Assembly (NCBI GenBank): GCA_947623455.1
Contig: OX392534.1
Location: 40,057,426-40,121,425 of the forward strand
Length of the DNA stretch: 64,000 nucleotides
Source of the DNA: Mimachlamys varia
Lineage: Eukaryota > Mollusca > Bivalvia > Pectinida > Pectinidae
Direction of reading: 5' to 3'
Made by a program: the position numbers and the translations under genes. Positions 36,101 through 46,910 of the stretch are shown here, in pieces; the stretch's first letter is position 1; the number at the start of each line of letters is the position of its first letter. The notes below the pieces were generated by a model, which was not told where the DNA came from, made no database searches, and saw only the letters and a list, made by a program, of their open reading frames with translations.

Positions 36101-37860
36101 ATCACTTTGACCTTTGACCTTCATCAATGGAAATGTTTGTCAATGCTCCATTCAATACACTACAAGTCACTGAATACTTGGATTAAGGGTTCACCTTAGT
36201 GTATCATGTATCAAAATCAGGTCACTCTGACCTTTGGTTTGACCTTTGATCTAAATAAAAGAAAAATGTTTGTCTTCGCTCATTCTCTACAGTATTTGTC
36301 ACAAGAACTGCATATTTGGGGTCGGCGTGCCCATTACATTTGACTGGGGACAGTAGTTTGTCGAATTGTCATGTTTTTATTTACTGTATGTTGTATTAGA
36401 TTATTGTTTTATCGCAACAGCACGATATTTTCAAAATAATATAGTATCTAGTTTAGTCCGTTAAGATTTCAGAAGACATCTGCTGTGCATTTCAAAAGTA
36501 AATAAATTGCCATAATACGACTGATAGAAAAATAAATCATTAATATAAAGTATGGTGTACATTGAACTACAATTCATTTAACATGAAGGCCCAATTATAA
36601 CAAGAACACAAAAGCCAATAGAGAGACTAATTTCGGCGTGGGAATTGTGTTGTACATGTAACAGGGTCAATGCACACTGCAAATAACATTAACATTTTTA
36701 TAATATATTACCAAACACTTCAAAACGTAAATTTACAGTATATTGGTTTAATCTCTATAAAGCGGCGTTACATGTATTGCATGGTGATATATATATATTA
36801 TACTTTTAATTGCCTGCGTTATTTACACATCTCTTATCTTGAAAGCGAACCAAGGTCATGTCACTGTATGATTATCTATAGTGCGAACATTATACCAGTA
36901 TACAAGTATTAAATATGTGTGATTTTTTGTCGATTGAGGGGGGGGGGGGGGGTTGATTTTTGGTCGATTTGGGGGGAGGGGGGTGTCACAAAAATTGAGA
37001 CATGGCTTGTTTAATGTGAATTCATAAGTGTCGAACATCATACTCTACCAGAAACATATTTCTGTAAGACAGTCATCAGCTTGGGAGTATACAAACATTG
37101 TACGCTACAAACGCGTCCCAATGTGTCAGGTCATCGCCGTTACCAAAAATAGTTCACACAACGCAATGGAAATTTCCACTTAGTTATTAAAGATAGTTCA
37201 CATAACGCAATGGAAATTTCCACTTAGTTATTAAAGATAGTTCACATAACGCAATGGAGATTGTACAATAGTATCATACAAAGCTTTGCACTGTTATCGT
37301 TACAAAAACTTAACCTGCAGCATGCATAATAACAATAATTATACACGTTCAAACATCTCAATTCGACGATTATGAAAACAAAGCTTAATTTTGGATTGCC
37401 TGAAATGACGCTCCAAGTTGGTTACTATGGCAAGGAACATTATAATTACAATATGTTATTGACTAGCATATATTTATCTTTATAAGTATATTAATTCAAA
37501 TGGTTCTTAAGGAGGTCAAATAGTGTCCTTAATCTAACTACGGACATCGGTGTGTAGATAGTATTTCTCATGTTAAGGTGGAAACTAGCCACTTATGTTT
37601 TAACGACCTCAATCTAATGCAATATTTAAGCCTGCATTTATTTGACAATGGAATGTGTATCGATCTGATTCTATTCTTGTCTGCAAATTCTACGAATTGT
37701 ATTTAAAGAATGTGATGTAACTGACTAAAATTGTCCTACTATCTGGTTCAGACAGGATCATTTAAGGGGACGCCCAGGTTAAAACGGACTTAATCATGTT
37801 AAATCCGTTCATACTAGACATCAATCGATTTATTGGTATGGACGTTGGTCTTCGTTAGGG
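33150..37860. repeat. tandem array of a 1.6-2.3 kb unit, about 2.4 copies
   Basis: The block CGCTACAAACGCGTCCCAA begins copies at about 33157, 35461 and 37102. Copy A (33.15-35.44) contains a 452-bp insertion. Copy B (35.44-37.09) lacks about 235 bp that A and C share. Copy C stops near 37855 after GGTATGGACGTTGGTC. Identity is high, roughly 90% or more by eye. Each unit contains a CCGTCCGTCTTTCC tract, TGACCTTTGACCT-like sequence and a poly-G run (35329 in A, 36938 in B). No coding frame is conserved among copies. Confidence 0.9.
33572..34023. mobile_element. 452-bp non-autonomous element with 50-bp TIRs
   Basis: Termini CATCGTCGGAAACCCACGG... and ...CCGTGGGTTTCCGACGATG are inverse complements over about 50 bp with one visible mismatch. 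Flanks ATGTTAAGG (33563-33571) and ATGTTAAGA (34024-34032) form a 9-bp target duplication with one change. The homologous positions in array copies B (about 35862) and C (about 37570) are uninterrupted (ATGTTAAGGTGGAAAC in C), giving two empty sites. TSD length and long TIRs suggest a Mutator-like MITE, but a transposase is absent. The frames at 33500-33775 on both strands are partly within it and not genes. Confidence 0.9.
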
Positions 37861-38353
37861 GGCGCTTCGTTAGGGGCAGTAAACGAATAACCCCAGAGTC
37901 AGTAGAGAATAAACATATTTTATACTCGAAATGTTGAGGTTACAGAAGCTTATCAGTGTACTTCTATTGTGTCCGAGGCGTCTTTAACTCCTTCAACAGG
38001 ATCAATTAACATTTAAATGGCTCTTGCATATATATGAGCGATAACTTGGAGGACACGTCGACCGTATTTGTTTATATTTAGAGAATCAATGTGCTGATAA
38101 AATAAAAAGAAAATTAGATGATGTAATGAAATGCTCTCACACGTGATCTCGTTATGTATTTGTTACTCTACCAATTAACTTTTGAAAACTGGATGTTTAT
38201 TTCTTAAAAGTACAGGAGTCATTATTTTCTGGTTGTTTTCTAATTGTTTTTCACCACTTCTCTCCTCGTCAATTTTTCTCCAACAAATAAGCACACATCT
38301 GACATCAGAGGTAGCACCTACATTTGTACATGTAAATATATTGTTACACTAGC
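37861..38353. other. no supported gene
   Basis: Starts with GGGGGCGCTTCGTTAGGGGC just beyond the array edge. No frame of note. Confidence 0.35.
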
Positions 38354-38407
38354 ATGTTAGACTTTCCAAACCCAGAGCTCCTCAGGGCGTTCCGAAGACA
38401 AAGGAAG
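38354..38407 (+). CDS. weak candidate first coding exon
   Basis: ATG at 38354 opens 18 codons (MLDFPNPELLRAFRRQRK) and ends exactly at a strong donor (AAG|GTAAGC). A second start-plus-donor (ATGTCGAAAAG|GTGAGA, 38905) lies after a strong acceptor (TTTCGTTTCAG, 38827). These could be parts of a plus-strand gene between 38 and 42 kb whose last exon might be 41737-41934, but I cannot connect them in phase. Chance is a real alternative. Confidence 0.2.
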
Positions 38408-41400
38408 GTAAGCTATAATTACAACTGTAAGCAGAAGCAGCATCTGGCGAAACATTTTGACCAGTTTCTATGTTTTTATTATGTAATTTGGTTGACATGT
38501 CTTTAATTAGCTGACCGTGACCGTATCACAGCTATTTCCTCTACATTCCTTGTTTTAGTTTACATTGAATTGTTCATTTTACCGACAAATCAAAACATAA
38601 CTAAAAATATCTACAGAAATCGGCCGTCGTAATGACAAAATATGTCACATGATAGTGATAGCTATTATAAATTCCATTTAACATGTTGATAAAGCAAGTG
38701 TCCTATTTCTTGGTATCTGCCCTTATTACCCGGTAAAAATACATATATTTGTATATTACACCTTTCAAACATCTAGGTGACCGGCTGATATCATTGTTAC
38801 TAACTGCGCATGCTCGTTTCGTTTCAGAATAGTGCATATATGCGCTGGTGTCATAATTCGCCCACTGAATAACCGCGTAACTTTGTAGTGAGAAGGACGC
38901 CATAATGTCGAAAAGGTGAGAACATCTGAAATACCTTTACTCTTTTGATATATTGATACTTAATATCATAATACTTATATTTATTAAGTTTTAATGCGTG
39001 TTTGTGTGAACTGATATTAATTGAACAAGTAGAACACTATCATGAAATATTTTGATTTCAATTACAAAGTAAGACAAATTAAATAGATAACTTATTATAT
39101 CTCAATTTTTAGACGATTTTTCCCCCTCGTAAGTGTAAATAAATACAGAATACAACAGAGTATGATTAAATATTTAAATATATCGTCTTAAAAACGAACG
39201 ACTTTCAAAATTAATGTATTATTCAAGGATAGACTAGAATAATTTTTATGTTGTGGAGGAATAACAAAAAAACCGGAGTGTACTCTAAATAAACCACGAC
39301 GCGGTTAATGATGAGAGTAGACTCCGGTCGTTTGTGTTATAACCCCATAACGTAAAAGTAGATTCAAGTTAATCCTTATACTTTAACCTATACACTGCAA
39401 AATGTTATGGTCAATTATTTCCTATTATCGCACAATTAAGTAGTATGAATTACATATGTAATTGCTTGCTGTCGGTGCAGCGATGCTGGCACGCGAATAA
39501 ATTGTTTTATGTCAGAGAATGTAAAGTATCTTCCAACTGTCGGGGTCAGGTGATGCTGAAGTGTATTTCCTGTCGATTTGTCACCTGATAACGACTTAAA
39601 ATAATATTAGACTCCACCCATATTATTTGTCAGTCCCAGATCAGGCCTTGAGCTAGGCATACAGTACGTCTATGTTAGCCCTTGAGGACTTGTGCAACGT
39701 TTGACGCTGGTTTTGTTATTTGTATCCGAGAGACTCTGGGGTTTACAATGATGAATTCCTGATTTTAGCACTTTTTTCACAACACCCCTATTGCTGAAAG
39801 TCGTAGCATTGTATAGGCGAATACGTGCTCAGAATGAGAAATATAACTTCGTGAGGCCCCTTTGTGTGCGAGTTTTCAATAATACCTGCATTTGCTTAAT
39901 TTGAAATATATACAAACACAATTTCTCGTGAGTTCTAATAATAATATAATGCACATTCTCTACTCCCCCCCCATATATATATTCAATCATTATCATGTAT
40001 TGCAGAGAGGACTATTTAAGTTGAAATAACTTGTTGTCCAATCCATTTGTTTACTTTACAATAAAATATGTTTAAACTAGCTAATTATAATATGCGCCGT
40101 AATTGTTTGCAACGTATTTCGTAAATTCAACATACCGAAAAGAAGAGCATGTGACATTAAACATCCCATGTCGAGTTTGTTTACAACACACAGTTAAGTA
40201 CTCGCACCAGGGATCGCGGTTTTGGAGGAGAGGACAAAAACCAATAATAAAGTATAACTTATTTTAATTATATTAGTATTTTATTCTTTAGCGTATTTGG
40301 TTACGACTATTTAACCTATGAAATGTCGGGCTGCCGACAAGCTTATAGTCAGCCATCAAACAAAATTCAACTTCAATTACACAGGGGAGACCAATATTTT
40401 CACCTCCGGCCTTTCTACCAACAGTACTCTGTATGTATTCACTGTGCTGATCACGTACGTGTTCTAGCTCTTCATTCCCACTCAGCCAACATCTTAAAAC
40501 AACATTACCTTATTTACCTGGACAAATCTGAGTATAGCCTGTTTCAATATATTTACAAGTATAAATCACCTGTTCTTATATTTCCAAGTTAAAATAAGTC
40601 AACTACAATAAAAGATACTTAAAAAATAAAAGAATGAAAAAATAAAATTCATAATAAATAATTTAACCAAATACATAATTATACCACGGAATTTAGATAT
40701 TATAATCTAAGTTTGTGATTATACATTTTTTTTTATCAGAGACGCATATAACACATATACATTGTATGTCTTTGTTTTTACATTAAATCACGGAATTTGA
40801 TTAAATGCTATTTAAGTCCGAAATTACGAATGTAAAATATATATATAGAAACAATAAATAATTTTTCACTCTAAATTTTCGTGAACAAATTTGCGCTTTA
40901 AAATTCTTTTTTTAGGTTTTTGTTTTTATTTTCTAATTTTCAAATAATCATCTTTCACTTAGACTGTAATGAACAATTATATTTGTTTCATACTGGCAAA
41001 CACTCGGATAACAGTTGGTTACCTGGAAAATGGTAGAAATGGATTCATATTCGGTTCCAGATGGATTCAAATTTTTAGCGAAATAATTTTTTATACATAT
41101 ATACTAAACGTCATGAAAATCTTTTAAAATTTAACTTGTAGATGGTTTCAAATAAATAATGTTTTAAGCAAGGAAGAAGTTGTAAGTGCTCTTGAGCTTC
41201 ACAAATCAAATAAATTATGATCTGATGATAAAATCAGTTACATTGTATCAATAATCGATCTATATGTCAAACTATTTTATTTCATTTTTAATAGGGGTAA
41301 GAACCAGAACAATTGCTAGCAGGAAACATATATAAAGCATTATAAAATCAAACTGGCTTTCGGAAGAATTACTGGATAATGTTTCTATTTCATGTTAACA

Positions 41401-41735
41401 GCAAAATTACAATATTATAAACAATATGCATCAAAGGATTATACTTGAACTTTGATTAATAAGGGATTGAGATAAGAGATAAGCTAGGGAATATTATAAA
41501 TGCTGGATATTTAAGGTATCATTAATAAAACGAAATCTAAGGTATTTTCAAAAGTAAAGACAGTTTTTACTTAAATTTTATAGTTGTTATAAGGTTTAAA
41601 CATGAATTGTGTGACCAACATAAGAAAGATTATGAGATAGTTATATGTAATTTCCCTTGGGCTACGCCCTCGAGAAAATAACCATGACCAGGGACATTAT
41701 CTTTTCCTGTATTATGGATAGTTTTGTTTCAGGTA
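38408..41735. other. AT-rich, no confident gene; one 80-bp hairpin
   Basis: 39261-39340 has inverse-complementary arms ATAACAAAAAAACCGGAGTG / ACTCCGGTCGTTTGTGTTAT around about 30 bp, a small foldback sequence. The frame at 40323-40592 shows no domain. Confidence 0.35.
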
Positions 41736-41736
41736 G

Positions 41737-41934
41737 ATGGCAACATTTTACCTTTATACTGCTATATATACTGTCATCAGTGAGGACGACGAAACCCGTA
41801 CCAGAGTCATAAAAACGATACACACGTACACCAGGCAACCAACTTTATATTTATACCATTTTGACGACAAAAAAAAAACAGAATTAATGTTTATTTCCAA
41901 ATTATTTTCGCATTTTCCGGAACGTGTAAAATAG
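41737..41934 (+). CDS. possible terminal exon, unrecognised
   Basis: ATG at 41737 directly follows a good acceptor tract (TAGTTTTGTTTCAGGTAG) and opens 65 codons to TAG. The peptide has SEDDETRTRVIKTIHTYTR and a lysine run, and looks more protein-like than most frames nearby. No donor-linked upstream exon is proven and I do not recognise a family. Confidence 0.25.
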   Translation: MATFYLYTAIYTVISEDDETRTRVIKTIHTYTRQPTLYLYHFDDKKKTELMFISKLFSHFPERVK

Positions 41935-43085
41935 TATGTAATCGGGGCCTAATTTGAACTTGTACTGTGTATTGAAAATTCCACGTAAAAGATTCCGAAA
42001 ATAGGACGAAATGTAAATCCAACATTATTTAGTTAAGTGTTCAAATGTATAGCAGAATTGGATTAGATTTTGCTATCTAGATCCGTGGTTGTATTATATG
42101 TGGGTTATAGCAAGCAAAATGACCGAATAATAACTTTTAAGGAAAGTCTTTATTTATTTGCGTGTTGGTGGGGGGGGGGGGGGGGGGAGGGGTCGATCGG
42201 AACGTCTAGTGTGTCTTTATCCGAGTTACAGTAATAAACCTTTTTTTAATATTATCATTAATGTGAGCTATAGATATTTCATAAATATTTCAGCTTCATC
42301 TTTGCTGGTTACCTAATGCAAATAACCGCTGAGGTCATCACAGGTGTGAAATGACTTACCTGTGATATCAAAGGGATACGCGGCGGCCGGTAGAGGTAAA
42401 AAGACGATCGGTACATACTTCTGGTCAATTAACACATAAGAAAGGTATACAATAGCTTGACACCCTATCAAATTCTCTCAGATAATAATTAAATTCACAT
42501 TGCGATGTACATTATTACGCCCACTATACATATATTTTGTATTCACTGGAAAAAATATGAATTAGAAAAAAAACGTTGGTAGTGCAATCGTTGCGATGGA
42601 TAGGTAAAAACTGTCACCGACATGGAGCTTATATTATTAATAAAGAAGCGATATTTCTTTCTTCAAATTCCCGAATTATCCCACGCAAAGATCGACAAGG
42701 GAATACTATCGAAAGTCCGGTTTTTCTGAAGCAAATCGAAGATGGGAATGTTCCGTACCACAACTAAAATAATCACATCTTGAAATTGTTTGCATTTCTG
42801 AGCTGACGTAAAATAAATGAAAATAAGTGCTTTCGTATTAACATTTATCTACCGTGATCCCGACCTTTTAATTCAATTCCTTAAAAAGACATGATACATA
42901 TTATTATACATGTTGTGAATTCCCTGTCATAATTGTACCGTGTTAATATATACATGATGTAATATATAATGTATATTTATGGGGTCCTGGTTTCGTTTGT
43001 TCGTATTTAAAGCGAATACATATAGAATTTACAATAGCATTTTTAGATAGTTAGATTGTATTTCACATTTTTTCGAGTGGAAGTA
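41935..43085. other. no confident gene; poly-G tract
   Basis: Poly-G at 42167-42192. The frame at 42576-42767 ends SRIIPRKDRQGNTIESPVF plus about 12 residues and could be a coding scrap, but it lacks a proper start or acceptor. A minus-strand ATG-plus-donor (42416 to 42360, GTAAGT) is also possible by chance. Confidence 0.3.
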
Positions 43086-43872
43086 ACATATGCGTGTTGA
43101 CAAGGGTGTATCTCTGAACGCCAACATTTTTAATTTGCCTACAGGGTAGTCTGTTGTGATAGGGATTATAGTCTTTTTCCTTAAAGTAGTCTAAGTTCCA
43201 ACAGGTAAATTTACCTGTAAAAGTTACCTGTTGGTGCTCAGGTACAAGTATTACAAAATAAATATCATAAAATTATCTTCACGATGTTTTTTTTATTCAG
43301 AAATATTAAACTGTGTAAGTAATAAATATTGATGTAACTGTTATAAGATTTGTGCTAATTTTCTAGAAAAAAATAAAACTTTGTAATTCACCATTGAATT
43401 ATTTTATGACTGTAATTCTTACTTTTAAAAGATACTGTTGTAAAAATATTTTTGTATATGATAGGTGATTAATTTAATAGGTTTTGATGATTGATTTTTT
43501 ATAAGGTCAGCATGCCAATTAATATCAAAATTTAATTACTTCATTTTAATTAGTACATTTTTGCTTGGAAATGTATGACTTATTAATTTCCAACTTACTC
43601 AATAATTCAATACCCATAGAAAGTGAGGTTTAGTATAAACTTTATTTCATTCAATATACATCCTTTACATTCAATACATTTAACACACTTATGGATGAAT
43701 TGGATTCGGAAACAAGTGTTAAACACTTATATAAAATCCGTCTCCAGTACAGTAAACACATGAATTTAAATGATACATGATGTAGTTGATGTGTATATAT
43801 ATATATATGTATACGAAAACAGTAACGTAATTACAGAAAAAATGTTGGATAGGAGAGTGGAAAAGGGTTAAG

Positions 43873-43918
43873 AGGGGGGGTGGGGGGGGGGGGGGGGGTG
43901 GGGGGGGGGGGGAGTAGG
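43873..43918. repeat. poly-G low-complexity tract
   Basis: Runs of G interrupted by single T residues in the 3' region of the LINE. It produces an artefactual proline-rich minus-strand frame. Confidence 0.9.
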
Positions 43919-44016
43919 GGGCGGAGGTCAAACTGAAGCAACAAGAACAGAAAGTTTTCGACAACTGTGCCGATGAGAGAAATGATAAATCAAAACAGGA
44001 AAAAGGAGCATGAACA

Positions 44017-44457
44017 TCAGTCAAATCTCTTAGAGCTAATTATAAAATTTTGAACACATAAGAAAATAAGAGCATTTTGATCTTCAGTTAGTTCATCGTT
44101 CCCAAACAACAACAACAATACTCGAGTTGTGATAGGACAGGTTATTTCAATAAAGATTCGTGCTCGAAGTTGAGAGTAACGACGACAGCGTAACAAGAAG
44201 TGTTCATTGATTTCGTTTCCGTTATCACATGGACAAAGAGGACTGTCAATAAGATTTCTACGGAACAAGTAAAATTTGAGAGAACTGCACTCCATCCTTA
44301 ATCTGGCATGGAGAATCTGACCCATCCTGCTACCGCTATAATAGAAAGAAGGGACAATAATATTAGGTTCATTTAAATGTTTTTTAAGTCTGGGTAATGA
44401 TGGGTCACATTTAATGAAGTCAGGAAGAGAGTTCCAGGGGCGAATTACAGAAGGCAA
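44017..44457 (-). pseudogene. LINE C-terminal part with CxC...H...C motif
   Basis: Starts in WNSLPDFIKC (RT thumb end) and holds SPLCPCDNGNEINEHFLLRC, the zinc-binding-like end common in jockey-type ORF2. It continues to VQNFIISSKRFD and stops at 44017. The preceding frame overlaps it by a frameshift. Confidence 0.75.
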
Positions 44458-45207
44458 AAACGATTTTTTATATAAACTTGTATGACAAGTGATAGGACGA
44501 AAGTTATCAGCAACACGGGTATTGTGGTTATGTATTCGGTTATAACGTGAGGAAAGGAGTTATGAAGGAACTGGGGTGTAAGACCATGAACCATTTTATG
44601 AAACTGTATTAATTTATGTTGTTGTCGTCTTCGTTCGAGGGGAAGCCAGCCTGTTTCAGTATAAAGCTTGACTTTACTAGTTAGTCTAGTGGCACCAGTA
44701 ACAATACGTGCTGCTTCTAACTGAATGTTTTCTAGAAGTTCGGATTGAGCCTGTGTGAGACTGTCCCAGACGATGTCGCCATATTCTAATATTGGTCGAA
44801 TGAGTGTGAAATACAAGGCTTGAAGACTAAAACGATCTAACAAAAATTTAAATTTCCGCAGAATATTTATTTTGGGCGAGATCTTGGTCAGTAAATAGCT
44901 GATGTGTTCATTCCAACACCCATTGCTGGAGAGAAATACACCAAGGTGTTTGTGTGATGAAACTTCAACAATATTAGTATTATTCATAGTCAGGGGGGGA
45001 TGGACGAGACAGACGGATTTTCGGCTTATTAATAAAGTTTCAGTTTTATTAGGATTAAAATCAACCAACCAATCTTTCGACCATTAATGGATTTTGTTTA
45101 AATCAGAGTTAAGAACTTCTGCACTTATTCTAGGGGTATCAATGATTACATACAAGGAAGTATAGTCTGCAAATAATTTGATAATAGAATTAATATTTTT
45201 CACAATA
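44445..45207 (-). pseudogene. LINE reverse transcriptase, active-site and thumb region
   Basis: Between 45208 and 45068 the minus strand reads [20 protein letters not shown], where FADD would be expected: the second catalytic Asp is Tyr (45162-45170). A stop follows at 45086-45084. The frame then resumes with VDFNPNKTETLLISRK, SHKHLGVFLSSNGCWNEHI and RPILEYGDIVWDSLT, and shifts again near 44520. Confidence 0.8.
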
Positions 45208-45855
45208 TCATTGATGAATATAAGAAATAAAAGAGGACCAAGGATGGAGCCCTGTGGAACACCGGCCTAATAACAACTCTTTGTTTCCGGTTACAAGATA
45301 ATCTTCGAACCATAAAAGTAAAGAACCTCGAACACCAAATCTAGATAGTTTACATAAAAGACCTTTGTGCCAAACACGATCGAAGGCTTTGCTTATGTCG
45401 CAAAAGACCATTCTTATTTCTTTGCCTTTATCAAGAGAAGAGTATATATCATGGATGATTGAAAGAAGCTGGTTGGTTGGAGAATCGCCTTGTCTAAAAC
45501 CTGATTGATGAGATGACAGGAGGGAATTTGTAAGTAAAAAATTATTCATATATTTAAAGACACATCTTTCCATCAGTTTTCCAACTATGGATAATAAAGA
45601 AATCGGCCTGTAATTTGATAGATGTGACTTGCTATCTTTTGTATGTACTGGAGTAACGTTTGCTGTTTTCCATTCAGAAGGAAAAACACTAGAGTTTATA
45701 GATTTGTTAAAAAGATTACTTAGGGGATTGCATAAAATATCGACGGCTTCTTTGAGTAGTCGAGGATTTACTAGATCTGGACCAATAGCTTTGGAACAAT
45801 CGAGGTTTAGAATAGCGTCTTTAACATCTACAGCTGTTATGTGTATAGTTGACAA
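45208..45855 (-). pseudogene. LINE reverse transcriptase, N-terminal half
   Basis: Contains SNYRPISLLSIVGKLMER, HQSGFRQGDSPTNQLL and MVFCDISKAFDRVWHKGLL (the first catalytic Asp in the DxxKAFD block). After GNKELLLG the frame shifts; the correct continuation [13 protein letters not shown] is read in another frame just downstream (about 45268-45230). Confidence 0.85.
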
Positions 45856-46000
45856 AATTTCGTTAGGGGTTTTTTATAGTATTAACACATATATTACGGA
45901 TATGGCGGAATGCCAACCAATGCGCATTGTTCATGGTACGTTTTGCTCTTTTGTGTACTCGTTTCCGTTTGCGAATAAGCTTACGTATTTCGTTTGACAT

Positions 46001-46882
46001 TCATGGAGGTTCGTTAGATCTGACGGTTACAAATTTGTTTGGAATACAGGATTTCGCAATCTCTAATAAGGTAGAAATAAAGCATTTTAGTGCACAATTT
46101 AAATCCTCAACACCTAATATATTATTCCAGTTAACTGAGCTCAATTTATTTCTATACAAAACATAATTACCATGGTCAAAGAGCCAAACGTGCCGCTTGA
46201 ATGATTGCTGCAACGGTTTAACAAAGTTAAAAGAACAATAAGTTGGGCAGTGATATCTAATTGGCTGATCAAGAAAACTTTCTCCGACGATACATTTATC
46301 TATGATACTGACATTACTAGTGCAGACTATATCAAGTAGTGAAGTCGAAGCTTCGGTATAAAATGTTGGATCTTGTACATGTTGAGATAAATTAAAAGAA
46401 ATAAGTATATTACGTAAGTGGGATGACTGGTGATCTAATAGTAAATTAGCATTGAAATCACCTGTTATTACGATATTAGATATACCAGTGTTGAATGCGT
46501 TCTCGATAGAGTGGGAAATATGTGACCAGATAATAACAGGAGCGTTAGGGGGTCTATAAAATGTGCCATACAAACATTTTTCTCCGCCCAGAACAAGTTC
46601 CAGCCATACACATTCAATTGTAGGCAACTCTAGATCTCGTTTGCGCTTGGCAGAGATGCTGTTTTTTACATAGACAGATATCCCACCACCAAATTGTTCA
46701 GACCTACAGTGACAGAATGGGTCAGAATATCCAGGCAAACTGTAGTCTGGGGCGGGCGGGATGTAGGAGGTGGGGGAGAGAACAGTATGCTGGTTTAGCA
46801 TAAAGGATTGGGAGCATAGAGTAAGAAGAGAAGGCATAGGAACAGAGAAATAGATTGAGAAAATCAAAACCAATAAAATCAT
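46001..46882 (-). pseudogene. LINE AP-like endonuclease domain, N-terminally degraded
   Basis: Contains GGGISVYVKNS, ECVWLELVLGG, LYGTFYRPPN, NIVITGDFNANLL (the GDFN catalytic motif) and LLDIVCTSNVSI. Toward the end the expected SDH-type motif appears as RYHCPTY, so the catalytic His region is altered. The first 50 or so residues are not endonuclease-like, implying a frameshift or truncation. Such a domain nicks target DNA to prime LINE integration; here it is inactive by inference. Confidence 0.8.
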
Positions 46883-46910
46883 TTTGGAAGAAAGGTAGAT
46901 GGATCAAGAG

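Larger units (their letters stand above)
43640..46910 (-). mobile_element. dead jockey-like LINE, ORF2 region
   Basis: On the minus strand, in order: an AP-endonuclease-like part (46882-46001), an RT part (45855-45208), a catalytic segment (45270-45090), an RT thumb/C-terminal part (45068-44445) and a cysteine/histidine-bearing C-terminal part (44457-44017). A 3' region runs to about 43640. The frame is broken by at least four shifts or stops and the RT active site is mutated. The endonuclease N-terminus is degraded, and no ORF1 adjoins directly. Confidence 0.85.

Noticed and set aside
42360..42416. A minus-strand ATG with 18 further codons ending at a GTAAGT donor
   Set aside because: No acceptor-linked next exon and no recognisable peptide; such combinations are frequent by chance.
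43719..44024. Proline-rich minus-strand frame
   Set aside because: Caused by the poly-G tract in the LINE 3' region.
45629..46166. Plus-strand frames within the LINE
   Set aside because: Antisense to the endonuclease/RT frames; no independent evidence.
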